Shown here: positions 26,415 through 35,100 of the stretch, piece after piece
Layout: the number at the start of each line of letters is the position of its first letter
How positions within the stretch are numbered: position 1 is the first letter of the stretch
NCBI RefSeq assembly: GCF_022836495.1
Contig: NZ_BQXM01000021.1
Span: 1-64,000 of the forward strand
Length of the DNA stretch: 64,000 nucleotides
DNA from: Desulforhabdus sp. TSK
GTDB taxonomy: Bacteria > Desulfobacterota > Syntrophobacteria > Syntrophobacterales > Syntrophobacteraceae
Direction of reading: 5' to 3'
Position numbers and translations under genes: made by a program
Notes under the pieces: model-generated
The model's database searches: none
Told to the model about the DNA's origin: nothing
The model's input: the letters and a program-made list of their open reading frames with translations, nothing else

Positions 26415-26879
26415 ATGGGCGAGAAGGTACTCCTGAAAAAATACCCCAACAGGCGTCTGTACAATACGCAAACGAGCAGCTATGTCACCCTCGGCCAGAT
26501 CTCCGACCTCATCAAGGAGGGACGGCAGGTCCAGGTCGTGGATGCCAAGACGGATGAAGACGTCACCGCCTTCATCCTCACCCAGATCATCGTGGAAGAG
26601 GCAAGAAACAAGAATGCACTTCTCCCGTCCCCCCTTCTTCATCTGGTCATTTGCTACGGAGGGAATATCCTCAGCGAATTCTTCGAAAAATACCTGGAGC
26701 TCACCATCAAGAACTATCTGTCCTACAAGTCGAGCGTGGACGAGCAGTTCAAATTGTGGCTCGGTAAGGGGCTGGATTTTTCTAACTTCCCCCCCGGCGG
26801 CATTCCGCCCTTCATGTCCATGGATTCTTTGCTGGAGCTCTTTGCCCGTCGGCAAAAAAAACAGACGGAAAAAGAATGA
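26415..26879 (+). CDS. phaR: PHA synthesis repressor PhaR
   Basis: The 154-residue protein begins MGEKVLLKKYPNRRLYNTQT, the signature of the PHB/PHA accumulation regulator N-terminal DNA-binding domain, followed by YVTLGQISDLIKEGRQVQVVD and TDEDVTAFILTQIIVEEARN. In other bacteria PhaR binds PHA directly and represses phasin genes until granules form. It is divergent from the phasin-like genes across about 300 bases that contain a promoter and palindrome. AGGA lies eight bases before the ATG. The C-terminus (ELFARRQKKQTEKE) is basic. Confidence 0.92.
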   Translation: MGEKVLLKKYPNRRLYNTQTSSYVTLGQISDLIKEGRQVQVVDAKTDEDVTAFILTQIIVEEARNKNALLPSPLLHLVICYGGNILSEFFEKYLELTIKNYLSYKSSVDEQFKLWLGKGLDFSNFPPGGIPPFMSMDSLLELFARRQKKQTEKE

Positions 26880-26960
26880 CGAGAGTTCTCGTCCATGGCG
26901 GAGAGGCAACGCCGTGTGCCGGACTCGCGGGGGCTTCTCCGGCCGATGCTGCTGACTCAA

Positions 26961-27058
26961 CCAACTTTCGTCATTCCGGCGAAAGCCGGAATCCAGGAAA
27001 ATAAAGACTTTCTGGACCCCGGTTTTCACCGGGGTGACGTAAGTCAACACCATTGGCT
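26961..27058. repeat. Dispersed repeat, copy 1 (about 98 bases)
   Basis: This copy starts CCAACTTTCGTCATTCCGGC and ends CACCATTGGCT. It contains two nested hairpins (TTCCGGCGAAAGCCGGAA, and CCCCGGTTTTCACCGGGG). A second copy in the same orientation lies at 63558-63656 with only a handful of differences. Both sit in intergenic DNA, like a non-coding mobile or REP-type unit. Confidence 0.85.
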
Positions 27059-27150
27059 GCTCCGGCCCGGCAGTTCAGTGGGGGGCCAAGATCAACCGGT
27101 GCCGCCCTGCAGAGGCTGGGTGCTTCAGCCGATATCTTCTAAACATTCAC

Positions 27151-27191
27151 AACCCGTCATTCCGGCATGCTTCAAGCTGGAATGACGGGTT
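27151..27191. repeat. Palindrome with 16-base arms
   Basis: AACCCGTCATTCCGGC at 27151-27166 pairs with 27176-27191 with one mismatch across a nine-base loop. It shares the CGTCATTCCGGC core with the dispersed repeat just upstream, so it may be a shorter member of the same repeat family. It lies between phaR and the small CxxC protein gene, which converge. Confidence 0.7.
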
Positions 27192-27242
27192 CGGTCATAG
27201 CCAGAAATCTTAAATTTATTTTGCCCTTTGTACTCCAAAGCC

Positions 27243-27428
27243 TCAGAGCACATTTCCAAGAAGGATGCGCTCCGTGCTTTCTCGAATATTCTGTGGCATC
27301 TCCTCAATTTTTTGAAAACAATCCGGGCACAGATAGATCATGTCAGCAGATTTGTAGATGACACCGTCGGGATGCTTTTCTCCACACAGGTCGCACTGGA
27401 TCGCTTTATCTATCATTTTTTCATACAT
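27243..27428 (-). CDS. Small zinc-ribbon-like protein with two CxxC pairs
   Basis: The ATG at 27428 (MYEKMIDKAIQCDLCGEKH) has AAGGTG six bases upstream; a GTG three codons earlier is the alternative. In its 61 residues CDLC and CPDC are separated by 22 residues, the layout of a treble-clef or rubredoxin-like zinc knuckle. It follows the universal stress protein gene by 21 bases, so they are presumably cotranscribed. I do not recognise a named family. A metal-binding adaptor or regulator is likely. Confidence 0.6.
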   Translation of the reverse strand: MYEKMIDKAIQCDLCGEKHPDGVIYKSADMIYLCPDCFQKIEEMPQNIRESTERILLGNVL

Positions 27429-27449
27429 GTCCGTCACCTTCTCTTGCTT

Positions 27450-28385
27450 TCAGTTGACCACCCAGAGCGCTGCCTTACTGGCCAGCTGAACAACTTTGTT
27501 GGTCACCCGCCCCATGTAAAAGTCTCCGACTTTCGAATGCCCCTTTCGTCCCACCACGATGGTCCCGTATTTTCCACTTGAGGCCTGAGCAATGATGGAG
27601 CCACTGCGCGTGGCCACTCCCGTGACTACTTTGGCTGTGATTTGATCGTGCTTCATTCCTGCATTTTCAAGGATTTTAAAGGCATTCTCAAAGATGTTAC
27701 GTGTGATGGCTTCTTCGGCGGCCTTTGCTTTTGAAGTGTCTTGACCGAGAGCCTCGAGAAACTTTTCGTCCTGTTTGAGGATGCGGATGACCCGGAAAAG
27801 CGTGACCTCCACATTTGCGTTGCCCACCATGTTGCCGATATGCTCGACACCCCTCATGGAGCTCTCGGATGCATCCACGGCAACCAATATTTTGTTGCTC
27901 GGCTCTGTGGCTCCGACAAGCCACAAGGGAACGAACGTCAGGCTCTGGAGCAGCTTGCTGGCGATACTTCCAATGACGAGCCTGGTGATGGGATTGGTGC
28001 CCTGGCGCCCTGCTACCACCGCATCATAGCCACTTTGAGCCTCACGGATGATGTCCCTGGCGATCCCCACTTCTTTCTCCTGGATCTTGATTTTCACCGC
28101 CTCAGAAGGGAATCCCCGCTCCGTCATGAGCCGACGCGCGTTTTCCATGTATTTTTCGATGGTATTTCTTTGCTCCGTGCGCCAGCGGGCGGCAATGTCC
28201 TGTCCATACCGGGAGGCAGGGTTTACCGCACTGTCCAGAAAATAATCGGGCTCCTGACCCAGCACGCAGAAAAAGACCAACTCCGTGCTGTGAGGCGGCA
28301 GCACCTGCCCCAGGTAACGCACGGTGTTCAAAGCGTGCTCGGACCCATCCAATGCTACGAGAATTCTTTTGTCCTTCGAATTCAT
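27450..28385 (-). CDS. Universal stress protein with two UspA domains
   Basis: Starting at MNSKDKRILVALDGSEHALN (ATG 28385, GGGAG ten bases upstream), the 311-residue product has two UspA folds, residues 5-155 and 160-310. Each has a DGSE or DASE start and an ATP-type loop (VVAGRQGTNPITRLVIGSIA in the first, GTIVVGRKGHSKVGDFYMGR in the second). Tandem USPs bind nucleotides and are induced by stress or starvation. The frame continues upstream to 28547 but without conservation. Confidence 0.85.
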   Translation of the reverse strand: MNSKDKRILVALDGSEHALNTVRYLGQVLPPHSTELVFFCVLGQEPDYFLDSAVNPASRYGQDIAARWRTEQRNTIEKYMENARRLMTERGFPSEAVKIKIQEKEVGIARDIIREAQSGYDAVVAGRQGTNPITRLVIGSIASKLLQSLTFVPLWLVGATEPSNKILVAVDASESSMRGVEHIGNMVGNANVEVTLFRVIRILKQDEKFLEALGQDTSKAKAAEEAITRNIFENAFKILENAGMKHDQITAKVVTGVATRSGSIIAQASSGKYGTIVVGRKGHSKVGDFYMGRVTNKVVQLASKAALWVVN

Positions 28386-28898
28386 TGTCTTAACGCTCCC
28401 TATGCTGAAGTATTGGTGCTTCAGTTTCTCAAGGATGTACAATGCCAAGGCCTGCGCATTGCCGTTGCTTCCAGTACGGGACGAGAAGGCTGTCCGTTGG
28501 ATGGCTTCCCGTGAAGAGGGTTCACTTCCGGGAGATCGAAAGCCCATGGCGTGGGCTTCAGGCCCATCGCTATCACTGAGACAAAGGATTCGGTGACTTC
28601 AACACATCGAGCGTACTTTTGGTGCTCTTGCCTCCCGGGGAGAGGAGCTCACCCCGATTGCGGCCTTACTCGATGCGCCTGGAGATGCTCTGAATGCAGG
28701 TATTGAGAATTTGCTCTTTGAGTATATTCGGTTAGCACCTGACAAAAATGCTGTCAAGAACATTTACACGCCCATTGCATCCTCCGATACCGCGTGGGGA
28801 TCAAATTGCAGAACCTGCCACTGGGAAAATGGATTCTTCTCGTGATCAGGGGGCATGCGCCCTGCCAACAGGTGGGAAAAAACTCTCATGGTAAGGCG
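28386..28898. other. Intergenic region upstream of the universal stress protein
   Basis: No gene is supported in these roughly 500 bases. Open frames on both strands are short or extensions of neighbours, and I see no hairpin or clear promoter. The left end must carry the leader of the stress protein gene; the right end lies downstream of the MFS gene on the minus strand. Confidence 0.5.
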
Positions 28899-30179
28899 CT
28901 ACGACTTGGACCATTCCCCCGATTCATGGGTGAAAAGGTAGGCGACGCCTGCTGCGGCAACGCCGAGGAAAGTCAGGAAAAACGAAGCCTGATAACCATC
29001 CAGCCCCGCCTGTCGCCCTGACGCGAGATGATCCAAAATCCATCCCATGAAATGGATGTAAACCCCCACACCGAGCATGGTGAAGAAGTTGATGCCCGTG
29101 AGAGCCATACCGGACATTTCCAACGGCATGATCCCCTTGATATGGGCATACATGACATTGCCGAATCCGGCAAAGAGCCCGAAGCAAAAAAAGACACCTG
29201 TCAGCATCAGCTTATGGGAACCGCCGCAGTAGAGTGTCAGGGCCAGTTCTGAAAGGGCCATTCCACCCAGCCCCATCAGTACGATCTGTTTGCGCGAGGA
29301 GAGTACCCTGTCGGATAACCAGCCGCCCATGCTGCATCCGATGACGTATCCGATATTGGACAGCATGATGATGTTTCCGGCTGCCACCGGTGTAAAATGG
29401 AGCATTTCGATCATGTATGGGCCGGCCCAGAGAGCTTGGACAGCCATGAAGGTGCCGTATCGAAAAAACGTTCCGCATGAAATGAGCCAGTAGTCGGGCT
29501 TTTTGAGTATGAATCGGATATTGGCGGTCAGCTTCGCAGCCTTCGGCATGCCGTTATCGGTCTTGGCTGCCGCGCCGGGGCCGTCTTGAATGGCCAGGTA
29601 GAAAACGGCCGCAAGCAGGGTGGTCAGTCCGCTGAAAGTGATGAATGACCACCTCCAGCCCATGATTTCCACAAGCAGTGCAAGGGGTGTCGTTGCGGCA
29701 AGGGCGCCCAGAGTCCCTGCCCCAACCAAGAGGCCTGATAATGTGGCGAACTCCCCCGGTGAGAACCATTGCGTGAAAAGCTTCAGAGGTCCCATGAGAT
29801 TTGCGGCCATTCCCACGCCCATGAGGACCCGGCCGGCCAGCCCACCGTACAAGCCTGAAGAGAGCGCGAAAAAAAGGGACCCGACAGACGAGAGCAGGGT
29901 CAGGAACGTGATGATGATTCGGGCTCCCAGGCGATCCAGGAAGAGCGCGAGTGGTATTTGCGCGCAGGCGAAGGCATAGAAGAATGCGGCGCTCAAAAGC
30001 CCCAGGCTTTCAGGGGTGAGAGACAAATCACGCTGGAGCTCCGGGGCGATGATCGCATTGGAGGCCCGATAAAACTGTGACAGAAAAAAGACCGCCGCAC
30101 ACAGCGAGAAAAGCACTCGGCGCTGGAGGGCCAAACCATCGCACGAAGCAACTTCGTCTGCAGTCATCTTCCTTGCCAT
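28899..30179 (-). CDS. Major facilitator superfamily transporter
   Basis: The ATG at 30179 has AAGG five bases upstream (an in-frame TTG is five codons earlier). The 426-residue product has twelve membrane helices in two halves, with the MFS loop motif LFLDRLGARIIITF after helix 2 and its echo GGWLSDRVLSSRKQIVL after helix 8. The early SQFYRASNAIIAPELQRDL resembles members that move organic acids or nitrate-like anions. It lies 117 bases downstream of the octaheme cytochrome on the same strand and may carry its substrate or product. Specificity is unknown. Confidence 0.85.
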   Translation of the reverse strand: MARKMTADEVASCDGLALQRRVLFSLCAAVFFLSQFYRASNAIIAPELQRDLSLTPESLGLLSAAFFYAFACAQIPLALFLDRLGARIIITFLTLLSSVGSLFFALSSGLYGGLAGRVLMGVGMAANLMGPLKLFTQWFSPGEFATLSGLLVGAGTLGALAATTPLALLVEIMGWRWSFITFSGLTTLLAAVFYLAIQDGPGAAAKTDNGMPKAAKLTANIRFILKKPDYWLISCGTFFRYGTFMAVQALWAGPYMIEMLHFTPVAAGNIIMLSNIGYVIGCSMGGWLSDRVLSSRKQIVLMGLGGMALSELALTLYCGGSHKLMLTGVFFCFGLFAGFGNVMYAHIKGIMPLEMSGMALTGINFFTMLGVGVYIHFMGWILDHLASGRQAGLDGYQASFFLTFLGVAAAGVAYLFTHESGEWSKS

Positions 30180-30296
30180 CAAAGCCTTCAACAACCTTCA
30201 TCCTCATCAATGCCGTGAGGGCCGCACACGGCGTTTGCGTCCCAAAAACATTTCAACTTCCCCATGTCTGCAGCCTTGCAGATTCGCCGATGCCGA

Positions 30297-31805
30297 CTAT
30301 TTCGCTGAGGGCTTTCCTTTCGCCGGCTTCCTCTGGTTGAGCCAGTCCTCCAGCTGCCGCACGGTTTTGGAAAGGTGATAGCGGCCATCGGCGAACACCC
30401 CGTAGTCGCCTCCACCCCCCATGGCGGATGCAAACCGGATGGTGTTGGCGTAGAAGAGCCACGAGTCGCTCCAGACCCGCTCGATGTACTCATCGAAGGG
30501 GCTTCCCCCCTTCTGGTGGTTTGTGGCCAGCCCCAGCTGCCAGATATCCGTCATGATCCGGGTCCCCGCCAGGATTGCCGTGTTGCTTTCGCCGATAGTG
30601 TTCACAAACCTTTCCCAGTGGCCGTCCACCCAGGACTGGTGGTGGCAGGACAGGCAACTCGCCTGCATGGTCTTCTTCACGGCGGCGCGCTCCTTCTCAT
30701 CGTAGAGGAACTTGTCCGCGCTGCCCCCGGCGAAGTCCGTGGGAAGCGGCAGGCCGTCCTTGTTGCGAATGACGGAGGTATCGGGCTCCCTGGGATGCGA
30801 ATGGGCGTAGATCAGTCCGAAGATGCGATAGGGGAGGCGGTCTTTCACCTCGTGGCTGCGCTTGACGACGACTTTTCCCTCGGTGTCCGTCAGCAGGCTC
30901 ATGTGGCAGGCGGCGCACGTGGGGGCGGTGAAATCCTTTCCCACTGTCCAGGGGACGTTGGTGAAATTCCATCCGCTGTTCTTGCTGGAAAAGATGTTCC
31001 CGTGCTTGCTCGCTTCATAGACCTTACTGGCGGGCACATCGGGTCCTACGTGGCATTCCCTGCAGGTGTACGGCTTGCGGGCCATTTCGATGGAGAATTC
31101 GTGGCGGGTGTGGCAGGCAGCGCATGACCCCCGGCTGCCGTCCAGGTTGATGCGACCGACCCCCTGGTTGGGCCACCCCGAAATGACGGGAAAGGTCATC
31201 TCTCCCATGTCGGTCTCACGCGTCACGGAGCCTGTCACCTCGAGCTTCGTTCCATGGCAGTAGAGACAGGATTCAGCCTCGGTGTGAGCGTTGGCGGGCT
31301 TGGTGGCGACCTTCCCCTTGTCGAACAGGGGTGTGTCATTGATGGCGCCCATGAGTGTCTTGTAGAGGCTGTTGTTCACCAGGATGCCGTGGGCGTGGGC
31401 CATGAGGTTTTTGTCGAACTGCCCGGCTTCTTCGACGTGGCAGGTGGCGCAGTCTTTGGGGCTCACCACGACGTGGATCGATGTCCCATTGTGGTCGAAG
31501 GTGTCCTTATGGGATGATCCATTGAGGGAATGGCACTCGGCACACCCCAGAGAAACGTTTTTCAGGTCTTCGGGAATATTCTGCCCCGTGATCTTGCGGG
31601 CAAGGCCTTCGACGGCAAGGGCCTCGGCGGGGGTGGTCGCCGCATGACGGGTCTTTTTCCATCCTTCCACAATGCCCGGGTGAATGGTGGCATGGCACCC
31701 CAGGCATTCTTCGGTGGCAGGGCTGATTTTCGATTCAGCCCGGGCGCCGGTAAACCCGAGCCCCACGCAGGCAATCGCCAGAGTGATGACAAATATCCGT
31801 CTCAT
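30297..31805 (-). CDS. Octaheme cytochrome c, hydroxylamine oxidoreductase-like
   Basis: The 502-residue protein has a Sec signal peptide (residues 1-23, ending GARA) and eight CxxCH haem sites: CLGCH, CAECH, CATCH, CLYCH, CAACH, CRECH, CAACH and CLSCH. Eight haems, the size and the closing region fit the HAO-like octaheme family found in non-nitrifying anaerobes, where members probably reduce nitrite or hydroxylamine in the periplasm. I could not confirm or rule out the crosslinking tyrosine of true HAO. It is not coupled to a membrane quinol oxidase gene here. GGGGGAGA lies upstream of the ATG. Confidence 0.85.
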   Translation of the reverse strand: MRRIFVITLAIACVGLGFTGARAESKISPATEECLGCHATIHPGIVEGWKKTRHAATTPAEALAVEGLARKITGQNIPEDLKNVSLGCAECHSLNGSSHKDTFDHNGTSIHVVVSPKDCATCHVEEAGQFDKNLMAHAHGILVNNSLYKTLMGAINDTPLFDKGKVATKPANAHTEAESCLYCHGTKLEVTGSVTRETDMGEMTFPVISGWPNQGVGRINLDGSRGSCAACHTRHEFSIEMARKPYTCRECHVGPDVPASKVYEASKHGNIFSSKNSGWNFTNVPWTVGKDFTAPTCAACHMSLLTDTEGKVVVKRSHEVKDRLPYRIFGLIYAHSHPREPDTSVIRNKDGLPLPTDFAGGSADKFLYDEKERAAVKKTMQASCLSCHHQSWVDGHWERFVNTIGESNTAILAGTRIMTDIWQLGLATNHQKGGSPFDEYIERVWSDSWLFYANTIRFASAMGGGGDYGVFADGRYHLSKTVRQLEDWLNQRKPAKGKPSAK

Positions 31806-32146
31806 GAACGCTCTCCCCCTCTTGAATTCAGATCATTCACCGGAAGGTCTTCGACCAAACAGGCAATATAGGCGGGAACATAATAGACGCAAAGATACAG
31901 AGATTCAACGGCGGCGCCATCTTTCACTGCGGTGTGGGGACGCTTTAACCCTGTTTCTCATGCAAATGTATTCGATTGCGCCGGGGATATGAAAAAGATA
32001 TTCAGACGGCGACAGTGCCAGACTCGATCACCCTTTTTGTCAATCCTGTTCGAAACTGAAAGACACCAAAATGCGGATACGGAGCTTGCCTTTGAATGAT
32101 ACAAAGTGTGTCAGGGTAATCCCCGTCTGTGGTCAATATCTTCCGT
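31806..32146. other. Intergenic stretch before the octaheme cytochrome gene
   Basis: No coding region is supported. On the minus strand a TTGACA at about 32041-32036 is followed by no good -10 element at the usual distance, so the cytochrome promoter cannot be fixed. The right end also holds the tail of the giant membrane protein transcript, without an obvious terminator hairpin. Confidence 0.45.
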
Positions 32147-35100
32147 CTATGTCCAGGATTCCAGGTCTGTCCGGAAAATGCGGATGTGTCTCAGGATGCG
32201 TTCACGCTGCAGATTGAACCAGATCATGCCTCCCGTTATGGCCGCCCCCAAAGCCAGCAGAAACATGGCTTTGGGGAGTCTTTGCTCAGGAAACAGGAGA
32301 ATCAGCTGGCCCAGAATGTTGAAGACCAGGAACACGACGCCACTGTAAAGGAAGGCACGGGTGCGGAAGGCAATGCCCAGGATGATGCCGATGAGGCTCA
32401 GAATCACTGCAACGACGAAGATCATGAAATCACCTCTCAGGAAAACATCCATGGAGGCGGAGGCGTAGAGGATGCTCGTTGCAGCAAGCCTCGCACTGTT
32501 CAGCACGCTACGCTTGAGCTCCTTTCTGTGCAGATGAAGGAGCAGCAGCACACTGACGGCGGCCGGCGCGACGTAAAGCTGGAGGGCCTGACTGCTCTTC
32601 ACCAGGCCTGGTATCCAAAGATAGACGGCAGCGTTGAAGGACAGAATCCCCAGGTAGAGGGGAACAGGTCTCCTGGTTTCACGGCATGTGAGCAGATAAA
32701 GCGCTCCGATGGACATGAGTGCTCCTGCGGCTTGAGCCGATTCCAACTGCAGAGGGACCGTTATCAATGCAAGGGCGGGCAAGAGCAGCACAACGTGGAG
32801 GAGCGGTTTGCACGAGGTGATTCTGTGGATCACGAACAAGACATAGGCGGAAGCCATGATAGCAGCCGTATCCCAGATGCCTGGCGGCGACAGTCCCAGG
32901 ACGGTCAAGCGGATATACAGCCCGACAGCGCCGCCGAATGCCGTCGTTCTATACACCCATATCGCCTGATTGGACTTCCATGCCCGTTGGAGGCCAAGCA
33001 GCAGGAGCAGGAGGGCGGCAGCGAGGGCCGCGGCAGAATCTCCCACGCTGCCCATCAATGGCTGGGGCCGGCTTTTGCCGGCAAGGACCTCTAAAAGAGC
33101 GATTCCATGCAGAATCCACTCCACCAATGCAAGCAGAGCAAGAGTCGGCCAGGCTTGGGAATACAACAGAGCGATTTCCCTCGATGCAAAATTCCACAAC
33201 GCGCTCTGAGCACTCAAGAGGGCTCTCTTTTCCAAATAATGCTGCAACCGCTCACCACTCACCGCCAGGAACAGGGCCAGGAATGCCGCCTGCAGGGCGT
33301 ACCAGGGTGCCAGGAGTGCCGCCTGGGGGAGGGGAACCCACAAGAGGGGCCAGCAATGGAGGAGGGCGAGCAGCATTACCATGGAGACGAGCAGCCAGAG
33401 TCTATTCTGTCGCACCAGGCCATGGATAGCCGAGAGGGCAGCCAGGAGAGACAGGGTGAGGAGCCATTGGAGGGGCGGGTTCAAGGGGGTAAGGAGTAAG
33501 GTTATGATGGCGGCATTGAGACTCGGGGCAATCCATACCGAAAGAGCCTGGCGCAGGGGTGCCGCAGCCTCGCCTCCCCAGGAGTTATTCTCCCATGCGG
33601 AATGAACGAACATTAGCATTGCACTCCACAATGCGAGGAAGAGGGGGAGGTGCACGAGGTGGGAGGGGCTCTCCAGCCAACTGCTCATGAGAGTGAAGAG
33701 CAGCGACGAAAGGATGGCGTGACGTTGCCATGGGGCTTGGTGCAGTCGCCAGAGGTGCAGGAAGGAGAGGGTGATGAGTGTCCCCGTGAAAAAGGTCCAG
33801 GACCATTGGCTCAAGGAGAAAAAGTGATGAAGCCTCGAGAGGCTTTCCACTTTCATGAGGATCATTTGAAGCAGGAAAAAAGAGAGAAAGCCGGACACAC
33901 TCATGAGAAGCGGTGTGCCGAGGTCATGGAATCGCAAGCCCCATCGGACGGATAGCTCCTGCCCGTGCGTTCTCCACAATGGCACAGCTCGCAGGAGTCC
34001 ATTGGCCCAAAGCAGATTGAGGGCAACACCGGAGGCGGAACAGAGCAGGATGCACTCAAACAAACCCAGCAGGGTCCGGGTTTCCAGGGGAGCCATCGCA
34101 GCCGCAAAGAACGCCGGACCCGTGAATGCCAGAGAAAGCGATCCAAAATACGCGAAACCCCTCCATGGGCTGTTGCGCAGCATCAGGTAAGAATAGACTG
34201 CAGCCGCACCTCCATATCCCCCCCAGGAAAGGGAAGTGAAGAGAGTGCTGGGATCGAGGCAACGGCTGACCACGCCGAAGCTGACTGCAGCCAGTCCCAT
34301 CCATGGCCAGAGGTCGGGAGCCACGGCCCAATGCGGCCAACGTTCATTCCAGCGGGGAAGGGCGAAGTTACCGGCACCCCAGAGCATATAACCAAACGGA
34401 AGCGCCGTGACGCTCCCCCACTGCCTCGTTCCAACAAACGGGAGGGTGCTCAGCGTAATCATGGTGAGAAGCAACGGGACGGCGATGCCTCGAATGATGG
34501 CTGGGCGGGGCAGGGGACTCAGCAATGGGAAAAGGCAAAGCGTGAGGGTGAAGAAGGTCAGCGGCAGGAAAACGTTTTGCTGCAGAGGCGCAGCTGCAAG
34601 CAAAATGGAGGCGCTCAGCATGGCCCATGAGCATGTCAGCAGGGAAGACAGCCTTAATGGCTGATGGTAGAGTTTTGCCCCATGTGGATTGATGTGGAGC
34701 CTTTCGGCTAGAATCGCCAAACTCAGTCCAAACAGCGACAAAGTGAGCCATCGATCCGAAACTGCAGAGCTTCCCGGCAGCAGTGTGAAGGGGAGTCCGG
34801 GATGCAGCAACGTGCCCTCTATCCATAACCCTGTGAAAACGGTGAGCAGGATACCCATGAGGTTGAGCCATGGCCGGGCCAGTGCATGACCTGCCATGAA
34901 CAGGCCAGCAGTGGAGAGGATCAAGACAAGGATGGGAAGAAGAGCGGTCGGCATGACAGGTTCCAACCAGATCAGAGCGATCTGCTGGACAGCGGCGCAC
35001 ATGGCCAGCAGCGTGGCCGTGATTCTCAGGGGCATTCGGTACAGCGCCTCATGAAGACCCACCCCGGCAGCATCCTTGCGCTTCGCCTCGCACTCCAGCC

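Larger units (their letters stand above)
26880..27242. other. Repeat-rich intergenic region after phaR
   Basis: No gene is supported. The left part contains a dispersed repeat (26961-27058) and the right part a palindrome at 27151-27191; both are listed separately. The region between carries nothing recognisable. Confidence 0.6.
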
